64,000 bases of DNA from Gracilimonas sediminicola (GCF_024320785.1 NZ_JANDBC010000001.1:124001-188000); one strand, 5' to 3'; counted from the first letter of the stretch, positions 26,838 to 35,516 are shown. Notes: a model not told the origin generated them from the sequence alone. Numbers and translations are program-made.

Positions 26838-26875
26838 AAACCCTTTTTCGTGTAGAAGCGGAGAAGGGTTTTTTT
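26838..26875 (+). terminator. Terminator after the copper receptor
   Basis: AAACCCTT (26838-26845) pairs with AAGGGTTT (26864-26871), followed by a T run. It separates the receptor from the convergent nosY. Confidence 0.75.
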
Positions 26876-26903
26876 CTTCATGAATGGCTTATCAGCTACA
26901 ATC

Positions 26904-27695
26904 TCAAAAGTCCATTTTTCGGAACCTTCTGGTACTTCCCCATAAAGGCAGGGCAACCCAAATAAGCATACTTGCAGCTGCAGTTATCATTCCATAAAAA
27001 CTGCCGAAGAACCGGTTAAATACAGCACCGGTGTATCCCATCAGCGCAGATATATCAAACTCCAGCAAAACGATAATACGAGCAAGATCGATGGGGTTTA
27101 GCATTGTTAATGCCAGCATGGGTTTTTCGATGGGGTAATCTCCCAGTACAAAAATAGTCAGCAGTACCAGGCCATCATATAACACGGCCAGGAATAGCCA
27201 GCCAACCAATGCAAACCCGAGTCCTTTAATCCGGTCTTCAAAAAAAGTAAGTCCCAGCCAGAAACCTATTCCGGTAAATAGTAATGTTAGGATTAACCCT
27301 AACCCGAGCAGGAGCAAAATAGGCATAATCTGTTCGCTGAAAACCATTCCGTTGTATAGCATGGGGATAAATGTACCCAAAATGAAAGCCGCAGATAGCG
27401 GTACTGCGAGCCCACCGTAAAGCCCCCAGAACAAGGTTTTGCGATTTAAGGGTTGTGCCAGCAGCAGTTCGGTAAATTCCCGGGACTGATAAAGGTACAG
27501 CGCGCCATAAATCATGCTTACCAGGGGAATTAACAAGAGCATTACGTTTGAAATACTGAGCAACGCTTTAGGACCTGCTCCCCCAAACCTGATCAGTGCA
27601 TCCGTGATCAAAAAATAGATCAGTGCATAAACGAAAATCCATTTTCCCCTTATAAGATCTTTCCATTGATAGTTTAGAATGGTTAGTGCTTTCAT
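26904..27695 (-). CDS. nosY: NosY ABC-2 type permease
   Basis: Inner-membrane permease that works with NosF and NosD in assembly of the CuZ cluster of nitrous oxide reductase. It is 263 residues with six hydrophobic segments (about 18-40, 48-70, 93-118, 120-148, 155-182, 230-252). It contains LYQSREFTELLLAQPLNRKT, the cytoplasmic coupling segment typical of NosY. It starts in an ATGA overlap with the nosF stop. Assignment rests on sequence and on the nosD-nosF-nosY order. Confidence 0.92.
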   Translation of the reverse strand: MKALTILNYQWKDLIRGKWIFVYALIYFLITDALIRFGGAGPKALLSISNVMLLLIPLVSMIYGALYLYQSREFTELLLAQPLNRKTLFWGLYGGLAVPLSAAFILGTFIPMLYNGMVFSEQIMPILLLLGLGLILTLLFTGIGFWLGLTFFEDRIKGLGFALVGWLFLAVLYDGLVLLTIFVLGDYPIEKPMLALTMLNPIDLARIIVLLEFDISALMGYTGAVFNRFFGSFYGMITAAASMLIWVALPLWGSTRRFRKMDF

Positions 27696-28402
27696 GCTGC
27701 TGCTTCCTCCATCATTTTTGCAACAGCACCTTCCAGGCGTTGTGCTTTGTGTTTTTTCAATAGGTCGGCCATGGGACCGTGGTATTTTATTTTTCCTTCA
27801 ACTATAAAAATCAGGTAGTCTGCCAGTTCTTCTATTTCACTCATAATGTGAGTGGTCAGCAAAATGGTTTTTCCGACTTCTTTAAGCTCTCTTACCTTTT
27901 TTTTGAACTGTACGCTTGAACGGGGGTCGAGCCCTGCCGTAGGCTCATCGAATATGAGGATTTCAGGGTCATACATCATGGAGAGCACGGCTCCCACTTT
28001 TTGCCTATTTCCGCCCGACAACGTTCTCATTCTTTTTTTGAGTTCCGGCCCTAACCTGAAATGCTCAATAAGCTCCTGATCTGCCACGGGCTGATAACCA
28101 CGAATATTCTTTATGAACCTGAATAACTCTTCCACCGTCATGTTCTCGGGATACCGGGCTACCTGCGGCATATACCCAATTTGTTCGCGATACTCCCATC
28201 GGTTATTTACCAACTCACCATTTATTCTTATATCCCCTTCGGTTGGTTTAATTAAACCAAGGATGCTTTTAATAGTGGTTGTTTTACCGGATCCGTTTGG
28301 GCCCACAATACCGGTAGCCTGCCCTGAGGGAATCTCCAGGTCGAGATCATCCAGCACCGTTAACCGGCCAAATTTCTTTTTTAATCCTCGTAGTTCAATC
28401 AT
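27692..28402 (-). CDS. nosF: NosF ABC transporter ATPase
   Basis: ATPase partner of NosY, 236 residues. Walker A is GPNGSGKT (about 34-41), the signature is LSGGNRQKV, and Walker B is EILIFDEPTAGLDP. It should power a NosD-linked transport or conformational step in CuZ maturation at the inner membrane. It overlaps nosD upstream and nosY downstream by four bases each (ATGA), so the three are translated together. Confidence 0.93.
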   Translation of the reverse strand: MIELRGLKKKFGRLTVLDDLDLEIPSGQATGIVGPNGSGKTTTIKSILGLIKPTEGDIRINGELVNNRWEYREQIGYMPQVARYPENMTVEELFRFIKNIRGYQPVADQELIEHFRLGPELKKRMRTLSGGNRQKVGAVLSMMYDPEILIFDEPTAGLDPRSSVQFKKKVRELKEVGKTILLTTHIMSEIEELADYLIFIVEGKIKYHGPMADLLKKHKAQRLEGAVAKMMEEAAA

Positions 28403-29640
28403 TTTAGCTGATCCATTTGTGGTTTTATATCGATAAGGGTTTCCGGTGTTAAGGCTGGCATTACTTTTTCAGCTGCATCCAGAATATCGATTAATAAACT
28501 TCTTAACAGTAACAGGGATTGGGGTTGTTTCTCAACAAGAATAGTAAACAACCTGACCGGGTGGTGCGGTACATCTCCTACTCCATCCCGATCCAGATCA
28601 TAGCCTTCGTATTGGCTCCAGTAGTTACCTGTAAATTCATTGAAGTTTCTGCGGCTGTTGGTGGATACCTCAAAGGAGTTTGCCAAAAAATTATTCTCGC
28701 TGAATACATTATCCGTCGAGTTAGCCATTAGTTTTATGGCCCATCCATTTTGTTTGAACGTGTTTCCTTTTACCTCATTCCGGCTTGTTGCCTCTATATA
28801 TAATCCAACCGAATTATTTTCAAAATGATTATCCAAAATCCGGCTTCTGTTAATTTCCTTTAGAAGCATCCCATAAGCTGAAGAACCCCAGTTATCTTCA
28901 AACCTGTTACCTATAATCTCAACATTGGAGGTGTACATCACAGCCACTCCACCCCCGTTATTTCTGAATGTATTGTCAAGGTAACTGCAATTATCCGAGT
29001 ACATAAAATGAATTCCGTACCGGATATTATCTTCACTTACGTTATTTCTGATGTAAGCACCATCCACAAACTCAAAATAGAGGCCATCGCGATGGCCACG
29101 GACATAATTATTTTCAATTTTGGTGTCTTTACTATACCAGAGATGAATACCATTTCCCGAGGATGTCTCTCTTTCCCCTGAGGCAGAAAAATAGTTATTC
29201 CTGATCACGGCCTTGTCCGTTTCAGCCAGGTAAATCCCGAAGAAATTGTCGATCAGTCGAATATCCTCAATAAGAGTATTTTTAGTTTTTTCGATTAATA
29301 TTCCCGCATAATCTTCCATAAAGCTGGTGCTGGTATTTCGAATTTCCAACCCTTTTACCGTAACATCGTCGGCGGTAATCACCAGTATAAATCCCTTCTT
29401 CTCTCCGTCAATTACAGGCCGGTTATGCCCTATTATCGTAATCGGTTTATCTACCACCAGGTTGTGTTCAAGGTACGTGCCTTGTTTGATATGTAGCGTG
29501 TCATAAGACTGGGTTAGCTTCAAGCCTTCCGCTATCGTTGGTATTTCCCCGCCGGCAGAAACCGTGACAGGTTGTGCCGTTGCCTTTGGAGATGAAAGCC
29601 CCAGTAAAGCTGCTATAGCTATGAATGTTATACCTTTCAA
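28399..29640 (-). CDS. nosD: NosD periplasmic copper/CuZ maturation protein
   Basis: Periplasmic right-handed beta-helix protein (413 residues) needed for CuZ assembly in NosZ. The signal peptide is MKGITFIAIAALLGLSSPKATAQ, followed by repeated CASH/NosD-type repeats (NTLIEDIRLIDNFFGIYLAE, NTSNVEIIGNRFEDN style strands, about 60-330) and a C-terminal helical tail. The start is TTG at 29640 with AGAGG upstream; no better ATG is present. It sits between nosL and nosF. Confidence 0.92.
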   Translation of the reverse strand: MKGITFIAIAALLGLSSPKATAQPVTVSAGGEIPTIAEGLKLTQSYDTLHIKQGTYLEHNLVVDKPITIIGHNRPVIDGEKKGFILVITADDVTVKGLEIRNTSTSFMEDYAGILIEKTKNTLIEDIRLIDNFFGIYLAETDKAVIRNNYFSASGERETSSGNGIHLWYSKDTKIENNYVRGHRDGLYFEFVDGAYIRNNVSEDNIRYGIHFMYSDNCSYLDNTFRNNGGGVAVMYTSNVEIIGNRFEDNWGSSAYGMLLKEINRSRILDNHFENNSVGLYIEATSRNEVKGNTFKQNGWAIKLMANSTDNVFSENNFLANSFEVSTNSRRNFNEFTGNYWSQYEGYDLDRDGVGDVPHHPVRLFTILVEKQPQSLLLLRSLLIDILDAAEKVMPALTPETLIDIKPQMDQLK

Positions 29641-29670
29641 TTATATGACCTCTTTTATTTTTTGAAGATG

Positions 29671-30150
29671 CTATTTGTGCATCCCCATTCCCTTATTCAT
29701 TCGAATTTGGGTAACCTCTTCCCAGGCTATTACACGACCGGGTTTATCTTGAATATGATTTTCGGCAGCCTCATAAGAGGGCAAAGCCAATAATGATGCC
29801 CCCATCGGACTCTTTATGACTTCACTTCTTACAAATGACGCTTCGGTAGCATCCAGCCACATACCGGGCTGTTCGTAATTGCTTACCCACAGCTTAGCAC
29901 TGTTTAACTCTTCTTTTTTTTCATTGTTTTGATGATATGCAGCCATACACTCAATAGCATCAAATTTAAGTGCTTTTCCCTTTTCTGTGACTAATTGTGA
30001 AGCAAATTGATTATCCGTTATCATCATTTTGCAGTGGGAGCACTCATCACTTGCATAGTGAATTTCTACGGGTTCCTGGCTACAACCGGCTGCAAAAAAA
30101 AGCAATCCGATTGTGAACATTATTCTTGCCGTCTTTTTAAAAAACTCCAT
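29671..30150 (-). CDS. nosL: NosL copper-binding lipoprotein
   Basis: Outer- or inner-membrane lipoprotein that binds Cu(I) and delivers it to NosZ. Lipobox FAAGC precedes the mature cysteine; the copper motif ECSHCKMMITDNQFA supplies Cys-x2-Cys and two Met. It is about 159 residues. ATG 30150 has GAGG upstream; an in-frame GTG at 30162 would add four residues. It lies 30 bp upstream of nosD. Confidence 0.93.
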   Translation of the reverse strand: MEFFKKTARIMFTIGLLFFAAGCSQEPVEIHYASDECSHCKMMITDNQFASQLVTEKGKALKFDAIECMAAYHQNNEKKEELNSAKLWVSNYEQPGMWLDATEASFVRSEVIKSPMGASLLALPSYEAAENHIQDKPGRVIAWEEVTQIRMNKGMGMHK

Positions 30151-30194
30151 CACCGACCTCACTCAGTTAATAATTTCTATTCGTTCTAAAAAAT

Positions 30195-30764
30195 TTAATC
30201 ATCCCCGCTTTTCCACCAGGCCCAGCCTGCAATGCCCATCGAAACCAAAGCAAAATAAAAGCCCAGATGCGGCAGTGAAGTTGCATTGATATTCAACAAT
30301 TGTTTGCTGCCCAGTAATGGTGGTTGATAAGTCATGCCGGGTACTTTTATAGGAGCATCCGGGTTCAGGTTATGACCGTAATCATATCCCCAAAGGTAAA
30401 AATCTACAAGGCCCGCAATGGCTAACAGTATAAAGATCCCTAACCAAAACAAGATTAAAGTACGCTTGCCTGTTGCTGCAATAATTAAGCCTGAAATAAT
30501 AAGAAAGCCGAAGATGTAGGGCATGAGCTGTAATTCGGGTATGGATGCCGGCTCAATAGATTTCATCCCTATGTAATGGTTCAACCCGTTAATATTTTTC
30601 AAGTCGTTAGGTTGCTTTCCTTCGATGTTGTTAACCGTGATGTTCATCCCAATCCCTTCCGGGTACTGGGGTGCTTCCATGCTTATGCTCCAAATTGGGA
30701 CAAGGTAAACACCGATTAATAACAGGGCTGCAACAGCCATCCATAGTTTGTGTGATGATTTCAT
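30195..30764 (-). CDS. 4-TM membrane protein of the nos locus, unknown
   Basis: A 189-residue membrane protein with four hydrophobic segments (about 8-28, 80-98, 104-126, 165-185). After TM1 it has an exported loop with WSISMEAPQYPEGIGMNI and NGLNHYIGMKSIEP, rich in Met and His. It lies between nosZ and nosL, as do uncharacterised membrane proteins in several clade II nos loci. I think it is a nos-specific accessory protein, possibly for copper or electron delivery; no known domain is visible. Confidence 0.78.
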   Translation of the reverse strand: MKSSHKLWMAVAALLLIGVYLVPIWSISMEAPQYPEGIGMNITVNNIEGKQPNDLKNINGLNHYIGMKSIEPASIPELQLMPYIFGFLIISGLIIAATGKRTLILFWLGIFILLAIAGLVDFYLWGYDYGHNLNPDAPIKVPGMTYQPPLLGSKQLLNINATSLPHLGFYFALVSMGIAGWAWWKSGDD

Positions 30765-30790
30765 AACTGCCTCTATAATAAATGAAAGTG

Positions 30791-30820
30791 AAAAAGCCGG
30801 GAAGGGTTCAGCTTCCCGGC
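30791..30820 (-). terminator. Terminator after nosZ
   Basis: A 9-bp GC-rich stem (CTTCCCGGC 30812-30820 with GCCGGGAAG 30796-30804), then TTTTT on the minus strand. It lies between nosZ and the nos accessory genes, as the nirK terminator does in its own locus. Confidence 0.88.
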
Positions 30821-30836
30821 AATAATGGTTGCTAAG

Positions 30837-32810
30837 TTATTTACCAGTTCCGTATTTGAAATCAATGTCAGAATTTTCTGGTGATACTCGTACGTATCCT
30901 TGCATCTCCTGGTGGAGTGCTGAACAGAAATCTGTACAGTAGAATGGGAATACACCTACTTTTTTAGGTTCCCAGGTTAGGGTCAGTGTTTCACCCGGCA
31001 TAATCAGCAATTCAGAATTATTTGCTCCTATAATTGCGAAACCATGCGGCACATCCCAGTCTTGTTCCAGGTTGGTTACGTGGAAATAGACTTTATCACC
31101 CACTTTAATTCCTTCAATGTTGTCAGGGCTAAAGTGGCTTCGGATAGTAGTCATATACACATGCACTTCATCTCCATCTCGCTCAACACGGGTCTGTGCT
31201 TCTGTGGTTGCACGGTATGGGTGTGTATTATCTTCCAACTTGTAGAAACGTTTCTGTCTCTTCATCACTTTTTCAGCAGCTATACCCTGGGCATAGTGTG
31301 GCTCTCCTTCGGTTGGGAAGTCGAGCAGAAGCTGCATCTTATCGCCGGAGATATCAATCAGCTGAGCTGAGTGGAACATTTCCGGTCCTGTAGGCAAATA
31401 GCGATCCTTAGTGATCTTGTTCAGTGCCACCAGATACTTACCATCCGGTTTCTGGCTGTCGCCACCCGGAATCATTAAGTGACCCGGCGAGTAGTAGGTA
31501 TCGATACGATCAACTACCTGAGTACTTTCAATTTCCCACTTCACAACTTCGGAAGAAATGAATGCGGTGGTGTAGGCATACCCTTTACCATCAAATTCAG
31601 TGTGCAGAGGCCCTAAACCGGGATCCTGAACTTCCCCATGAAGAATGGAATCGTACTTCAATACAGGAATTCCCATTACTTCTCCTTCATAATCTTCGCT
31701 ATCAATAGCGTCAATCATTTTTGCGAAAGAGTGAACCGGGATTACTGTTGAAAGCTTACCACCGGCAATGATATACTGCCCGGATGGATCCACATCAACA
31801 CCGTGTGGAGATTTTGGTGTAGGCAGGAAGTAAACAATACCATCAAGCTCGCGAGGATCTAAGACACGTACTTCGTTAATGGTTTCAGATTTTGCAATGC
31901 CGCCTTCTTCGTGATCAATATAGTTGCGCACGTGCTTACCGGGCATCATTTTCCCTTTTCCTTCTTTTGCATACTCAGCCGCTTTTCTCCAGTTGATGGC
32001 GGCAATGAAATCCTTGTCATTTTTAGAAGCGTTAATTTCTAACAAGGTATGTGCCTGCTCACTGTTGTAGCTGGTAAAGAAAGCCCATCCATCAGAAGGA
32101 CCTTTCCCTGCATGGGATAGATCATAGTCAAAACCGGGCATCAGAATCTGGAAGTCAATGTTCATTTTACCTTCTTCAGAAACTTTGATAAATGAGAGCG
32201 TTCCTTTGAAGGTATCTTTATACGAGTCGATAGAGACATCCATATTGCTCATATCCGCATCTATGGGGATACTGAATCGGGTAGCGGCTGATACATACTC
32301 TGTATTCGGAGTTACGAAAGCAGAGGCATGGTTACCGGCCGAGTTTGGAATCTCAATGATCTCCTGTGTTTTGAACTCATCAAGCCCAATACGTGCTACA
32401 CGCGGGGTATTATTTTCGTTTATGAAAATCCATCGTCCGTCCGTTTCTCCATTGGTTTGAGAAAGTTCCGGGTGGTGAGCATCTCCCCAGGGTACAAACC
32501 CATGCGTAGTATTTAACATGGCCTTGGTTTCTTCACTGTAGCCATAACCGTTAACGGCTGCTTGTGAAAATACCGGTACGGTAAAAATGTGACGTCCCGA
32601 AGGAATTCCATACACTCCAAGCTGCCCGTTATATCCTCCAGACATAAATCCGTAGAATTCATCGAGCTCGCCGGGAGCTACATATACTTTTTGTGCGGCA
32701 TCCGTATTGGAACTAAAATTTCCGTTGCCATTACACCCGAAAAGCATAACGCTTAACAGTGCAACAGCAGGTAGCATCCAGAACCGATGACTGTGCTTTG
32801 TATTTTTCAT
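30837..32810 (-). CDS. nosZ: Nitrous oxide reductase, clade II
   Basis: Terminal denitrification enzyme that reduces N2O to N2 in the periplasm. The 657-residue protein has a seven-bladed propeller carrying CuZ histidines (DAHHPELS, SPHGVDVDPSG, GLGPLHTEFDG and others) and a C-terminal cupredoxin domain with the CuA site Cys625, Cys629, His633, Met636 (CTDFCSALHQEM). There is no twin-arginine motif; the leader is Sec-type and contains a lipobox-like LFGC, so it may be membrane anchored. These are clade II features. It lies 39 bp after the cytochrome c gene and should share its promoter and operators. Confidence 0.96.
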   Translation of the reverse strand: MKNTKHSHRFWMLPAVALLSVMLFGCNGNGNFSSNTDAAQKVYVAPGELDEFYGFMSGGYNGQLGVYGIPSGRHIFTVPVFSQAAVNGYGYSEETKAMLNTTHGFVPWGDAHHPELSQTNGETDGRWIFINENNTPRVARIGLDEFKTQEIIEIPNSAGNHASAFVTPNTEYVSAATRFSIPIDADMSNMDVSIDSYKDTFKGTLSFIKVSEEGKMNIDFQILMPGFDYDLSHAGKGPSDGWAFFTSYNSEQAHTLLEINASKNDKDFIAAINWRKAAEYAKEGKGKMMPGKHVRNYIDHEEGGIAKSETINEVRVLDPRELDGIVYFLPTPKSPHGVDVDPSGQYIIAGGKLSTVIPVHSFAKMIDAIDSEDYEGEVMGIPVLKYDSILHGEVQDPGLGPLHTEFDGKGYAYTTAFISSEVVKWEIESTQVVDRIDTYYSPGHLMIPGGDSQKPDGKYLVALNKITKDRYLPTGPEMFHSAQLIDISGDKMQLLLDFPTEGEPHYAQGIAAEKVMKRQKRFYKLEDNTHPYRATTEAQTRVERDGDEVHVYMTTIRSHFSPDNIEGIKVGDKVYFHVTNLEQDWDVPHGFAIIGANNSELLIMPGETLTLTWEPKKVGVFPFYCTDFCSALHQEMQGYVRVSPENSDIDFKYGTGK

Positions 32811-32849
32811 GGTACTTTTATTTGGTTGGTAGGTTGGTTTTATGTTTTG

Positions 32850-33314
32850 TTATTCTAAATCTGAAGCAAAGAACTCCACAATGGCTCGCGCCTCTTCCTG
32901 AGAGAGTCCCTGATTAGGCATTGGGCTCATATATTCCTGAAGTAATTTTTTTGCTTCCGGATGATTTTTGGTCATACCGTCAGGATTCAGGATCATATTC
33001 ATCACATAGGTTGGTGAGCGTTGTTCGAGTACATCTCCTACAGCAGGCCCGATATATCGTTCATTAACTTTATGGCAGGCAGAGCACTTTAACTCAAAAA
33101 TTTCTTTTCCTTTTTGAGCAAGCTCCATATCCACTTCACTTCCTAAAGATATGGTCTCGCTAACCGGACCTATCCCATGCTCAAGTTCGAAAGCAGAAAG
33201 GCCGCTTTCATTCTTTTTCTTAGCTTCCGGTTGTTTATTTCCATCACCGCCACAACCACTCATTATTAGAGCAATCAGCAAGCTCATAACCGCTATAATT
33301 CTGGACATATTCAT
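32850..33314 (-). CDS. Monoheme cytochrome c lipoprotein of the nos locus
   Basis: Class I cytochrome c of 154 residues, a likely electron donor to NosZ. Lipobox IMSGC predicts a lipid anchor. The heme site is CSACH and the axial Met lies in YMSPMPNQGLS. ATG 33314 and ATG 33308 are both usable. It is the first gene of the nos run, directly downstream of two tandem AAGA-N8-TCTT boxes, the proximal one 24 bp from the start. It should be controlled by the Rrf2-type regulator. Confidence 0.9.
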   Translation of the reverse strand: MNMSRIIAVMSLLIALIMSGCGGDGNKQPEAKKKNESGLSAFELEHGIGPVSETISLGSEVDMELAQKGKEIFELKCSACHKVNERYIGPAVGDVLEQRSPTYVMNMILNPDGMTKNHPEAKKLLQEYMSPMPNQGLSQEEARAIVEFFASDLE

Positions 33315-33337
33315 AGTAATTAACCTGATTTCGTTTT

Positions 33338-33353
33338 AAGACAATGTTGTCTT
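33338..33353 (-). promoter_or_regulatory. NsrR-like operator 1 upstream of nos genes
   Basis: AAGACAATGTTGTCTT is a near-perfect palindrome (seven-base arms) and the best copy of the AAGA-N8-TCTT box. It ends 24 bp before the cytochrome c start. Confidence 0.7.
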
Positions 33354-33362
33354 TTATTATTT

Positions 33363-33378
33363 AAGACAAAATTATCTT
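33363..33378 (-). promoter_or_regulatory. NsrR-like operator 2 upstream of nos genes
   Basis: AAGACAAAATTATCTT, a second box 25 bp centre-to-centre from the first. Two boxes may allow cooperative binding. Confidence 0.6.
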
Positions 33379-33657
33379 TTTTATATGAAGGGTTTATGAA
33401 TTTTCCTTTGAAACCATTCTCTTGCAGCTATTTAATTTGGTTCCAATAACCGGTAATCTCGGTATAATAACACCGCATCAAAGTAAAGAAAGCATAACCC
33501 TGACCTTGCCTGTTAGTATTTACCATAATTAGTTCCACCCTTCTCTCGATTGCTACTTAAAGCACAATACAACCTGATGGTGCTTGTTATAACAACTTCT
33601 TCCCCTTCCCAAAATCAGGTTAATATAGTCTTCACATTAAAAGACTATCTATGAAGT
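33379..33657. other. Divergent intergenic region between nos and the DUF2892 operon
   Basis: No gene is supported in the 343 bp between these units. Besides the two operators it holds a 12-bp palindrome TTGTTATAACAA (33584-33595) and an inverted repeat ATAGTCTT/AAGACTAT with an 8-bp spacer (33625-33648) close to the DUF2892 start. The latter is the AAGA half-site in everted order. Either may be an operator for the rightward operon. Confidence 0.5.
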
Positions 33658-33909
33658 ATGAGCAGTAAAAATATTTTATTCACAAACTGGCATGCCATGA
33701 GGTGGGTAGCCCTTGGTATTGCTGTGTTCTTTGCCACCCTGGCCATTATTGACAGGGAAATTATAACCGGGATGTTAGCCGCTTTCTTTCTCTTTCAAGC
33801 AGTTACCAATAAAGGCTGCATGGTTTCGCCATCTTGTGGAATCCCCGTAGATGAAAACCAAACATCCTTTAAAGAATATGAAGAACCGGATTTTACCGAG
33901 ATTAAATAA
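33658..33909 (+). CDS. DUF2892-like small membrane protein
   Basis: An 83-residue protein with one or two TM segments (about 12-50), then TNKGCMVSPSCGIPV with two cysteines. It resembles DUF2892 membrane segments found beside rhodanese or redox proteins. Function unknown. It begins a four-gene plus-strand operon with thioredoxin, OsmC and DUF302 genes; the next gene follows by 6 bp. Confidence 0.7.
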   Translation: MSSKNILFTNWHAMRWVALGIAVFFATLAIIDREIITGMLAAFFLFQAVTNKGCMVSPSCGIPVDENQTSFKEYEEPDFTEIK

Positions 33910-33915
33910 ATAATT

Positions 33916-34242
33916 ATGGAAAGCAACGACACAAAAAAGAAATCATTCTCCGAAATCATAAAAGGTGAAACACCCGTTTTGGTTGATTTTTATGCCGATT
34001 GGTGTGCTCCCTGTAAAATGATGCCCCCTATTTTAAAACAACTGAAATCTGAAATGGGAGATCGGTTAAACATTATCAAAATTGATACTGAACGGAATCC
34101 TGACGTAGCTATTCGATATCAGGTTAGAGGCATCCCAAATCTTATTCTTTTTCGAAAAGGAGAAGTGCTTTGGCAACAAGCGGGAGTAGTGCAAATGCCA
34201 CAGCTAAAACAACTTATTGAACAAAAATTGGAGCAATCATGA
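33916..34242 (+). CDS. Thioredoxin
   Basis: Small thioredoxin of 108 residues without a signal peptide, so cytoplasmic. The active site is WCAPC (Cys30, Cys33) instead of the classic WCGPC, and the cis-proline is in VRGIPNLILF. It would reduce disulfides in partner proteins such as the OsmC-type peroxidase encoded next. Its stop overlaps the start of that gene (ATGA). Confidence 0.93.
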   Translation: MESNDTKKKSFSEIIKGETPVLVDFYADWCAPCKMMPPILKQLKSEMGDRLNIIKIDTERNPDVAIRYQVRGIPNLILFRKGEVLWQQAGVVQMPQLKQLIEQKLEQS

Positions 34243-34688
34243 TGGCTGACAAGCACCTGTATGACGTGGACCTGAAATGGGAACATGACCGCATTGGAAC
34301 ATTGAGTTCCGATAAACTCGACGACAATATTGAAGTGGCCACTCCACCAGAATTTCCCGGAGGGATTGAAGGAACCTGGTCTCCGGAGCATCTCTTCGTC
34401 GCCTCTATAAGCAGTTGTTTTATGACTACTTTTGCTGCGATCGCAGAATATTCTAAACTCGACTATGAATCACTGGATGTACCATCAACCGGTGTGCTTG
34501 CAAAGGTAGATGGCAAATATGCAATCAAAGAGGTTTATTTGAAGCCCAGGCTTGTAATTACCGATGAAAAAGCCAAAGACAAAGCTTACCGGATTCTGGA
34601 AAAAGCCGAAGAAGCGTGTCTTATTTCCAGGTCTGTAAAAACCGAAATCATACTGGAACCAAAGGTGACAATAGCCGTGTTGAATTAA
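34239..34688 (+). CDS. OsmC/Ohr-family peroxiredoxin-like protein
   Basis: OsmC-family protein of 149 residues, a thiol peroxidase fold that reduces organic peroxides in the cytoplasm. Both redox cysteines are present: Cys60 in SISSCFMTTF and Cys127 in EACLISRSVK. GTWSPEHLFVAS is a family signature. It overlaps thioredoxin, a plausible reductant. Within a nitrosative-stress island it may detoxify peroxides or peroxynitrite-derived species; that is inference. Confidence 0.9.
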   Translation: MMADKHLYDVDLKWEHDRIGTLSSDKLDDNIEVATPPEFPGGIEGTWSPEHLFVASISSCFMTTFAAIAEYSKLDYESLDVPSTGVLAKVDGKYAIKEVYLKPRLVITDEKAKDKAYRILEKAEEACLISRSVKTEIILEPKVTIAVLN

Positions 34689-34715
34689 TAAATCCGAACA
34701 CAAATCTTAGATACA

Positions 34716-35102
34716 ATGTCTTATCATTTCAGCAAGAAACTCGAACTCTCTTTTGACGATGCAATTGAGAAAACCACGGCCGTTTTAAAAGAAGAAGGCT
34801 TTGGTGTGCTCACTGAAATCGACATTAAGGAAACACTCAAAAAGAAACTGGACGTAGATTTTCGGAAATACCGGATCTTAGGAGCCTGCAATCCACCCAA
34901 TGCCCATAAAGCGCTACAAGCTGAAGGTCATATCGGATTAATGCTTCCATGCAATGTAATTGTTCAGGAGCATGAAACCGGTGAAGTAGAGGTATCTGCT
35001 GTTGACCCTGTTGCGTCTATGCAGGCTATTGAAAACGCAGAATTAGGTGATGTTGCTAAGGATGTACAGAATATGCTGAAGCGTGTTATCGAGAAGCTTT
35101 AA
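34716..35102 (+). CDS. DUF302 domain protein
   Basis: A 128-residue DUF302 protein. Family marks are EEGFGVLTEIDIKETLKKKL, YRILGACNPPNAHKAL and GLMLPCNVIVQEHETG, with two cysteines (in ACNP and LPCN) that could bind a metal or heme. The biochemical role is unknown, though DUF302 proteins often lie near sulfur and redox genes. It is last in the operon and its stop overlaps the convergent gene by four bases. Confidence 0.88.
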   Translation: MSYHFSKKLELSFDDAIEKTTAVLKEEGFGVLTEIDIKETLKKKLDVDFRKYRILGACNPPNAHKALQAEGHIGLMLPCNVIVQEHETGEVEVSAVDPVASMQAIENAELGDVAKDVQNMLKRVIEKL

Positions 35103-35515
35103 GGCCTATTTTTGTTAAAGCTTATAATTCTTTTCCAATGCAGGCTGATGAATAGTACTACGGCTGAGAACTCAAGCCCTCGTGCAACAAGGTGTATATA
35201 ATCACCCGCCTCGGTTAATTCAGCAAAAACCATTAACCAAATTCCGAGGTTAAAGAGTAAGACCATGAGGTAAGCAAGAAAGCGATTACCTCTCGCTTCA
35301 CCCTTAAGATATCGGGGCAAAATCCAGTAAGCCACTCCCAGTGTAAACTGGATGATCCAGCCAAATATCATCAGCTCGATGTGAACCGGCAGAAGCCCCC
35401 AAATTTCAGGGTCAATATTCATCGCTTTATTGATTAGCATCAGCGCCCCAAGAAAGGCTCCAACTATCAGGCAAACGAGTGAGCTCTTGATAAGCAAGCG
35501 AGATGGGAGTGTCAT
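35099..35515 (-). CDS. Small heme-copper-oxidase-like 4-TM protein (copy 2)
   Basis: Membrane protein of about 138 residues with four TM segments. TM2 carries LPVHIELMIFGWIIQF and then VAYWILPR, similar to the heme-ligand helix of subunit I of heme-copper oxidases, but the protein is only about a quarter of that length. It is a diverged paralogue of the next upstream gene. ATG 35515 lies one base after that gene's stop; a longer frame would overlap it. Possibly binds one or two hemes in a heterodimer with its neighbour. Confidence 0.72.
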   Translation of the reverse strand: MTLPSRLLIKSSLVCLIVGAFLGALMLINKAMNIDPEIWGLLPVHIELMIFGWIIQFTLGVAYWILPRYLKGEARGNRFLAYLMVLLFNLGIWLMVFAELTEAGDYIHLVARGLEFSAVVLFISLHWKRIISFNKNRP

Positions 35516-35516
35516 A

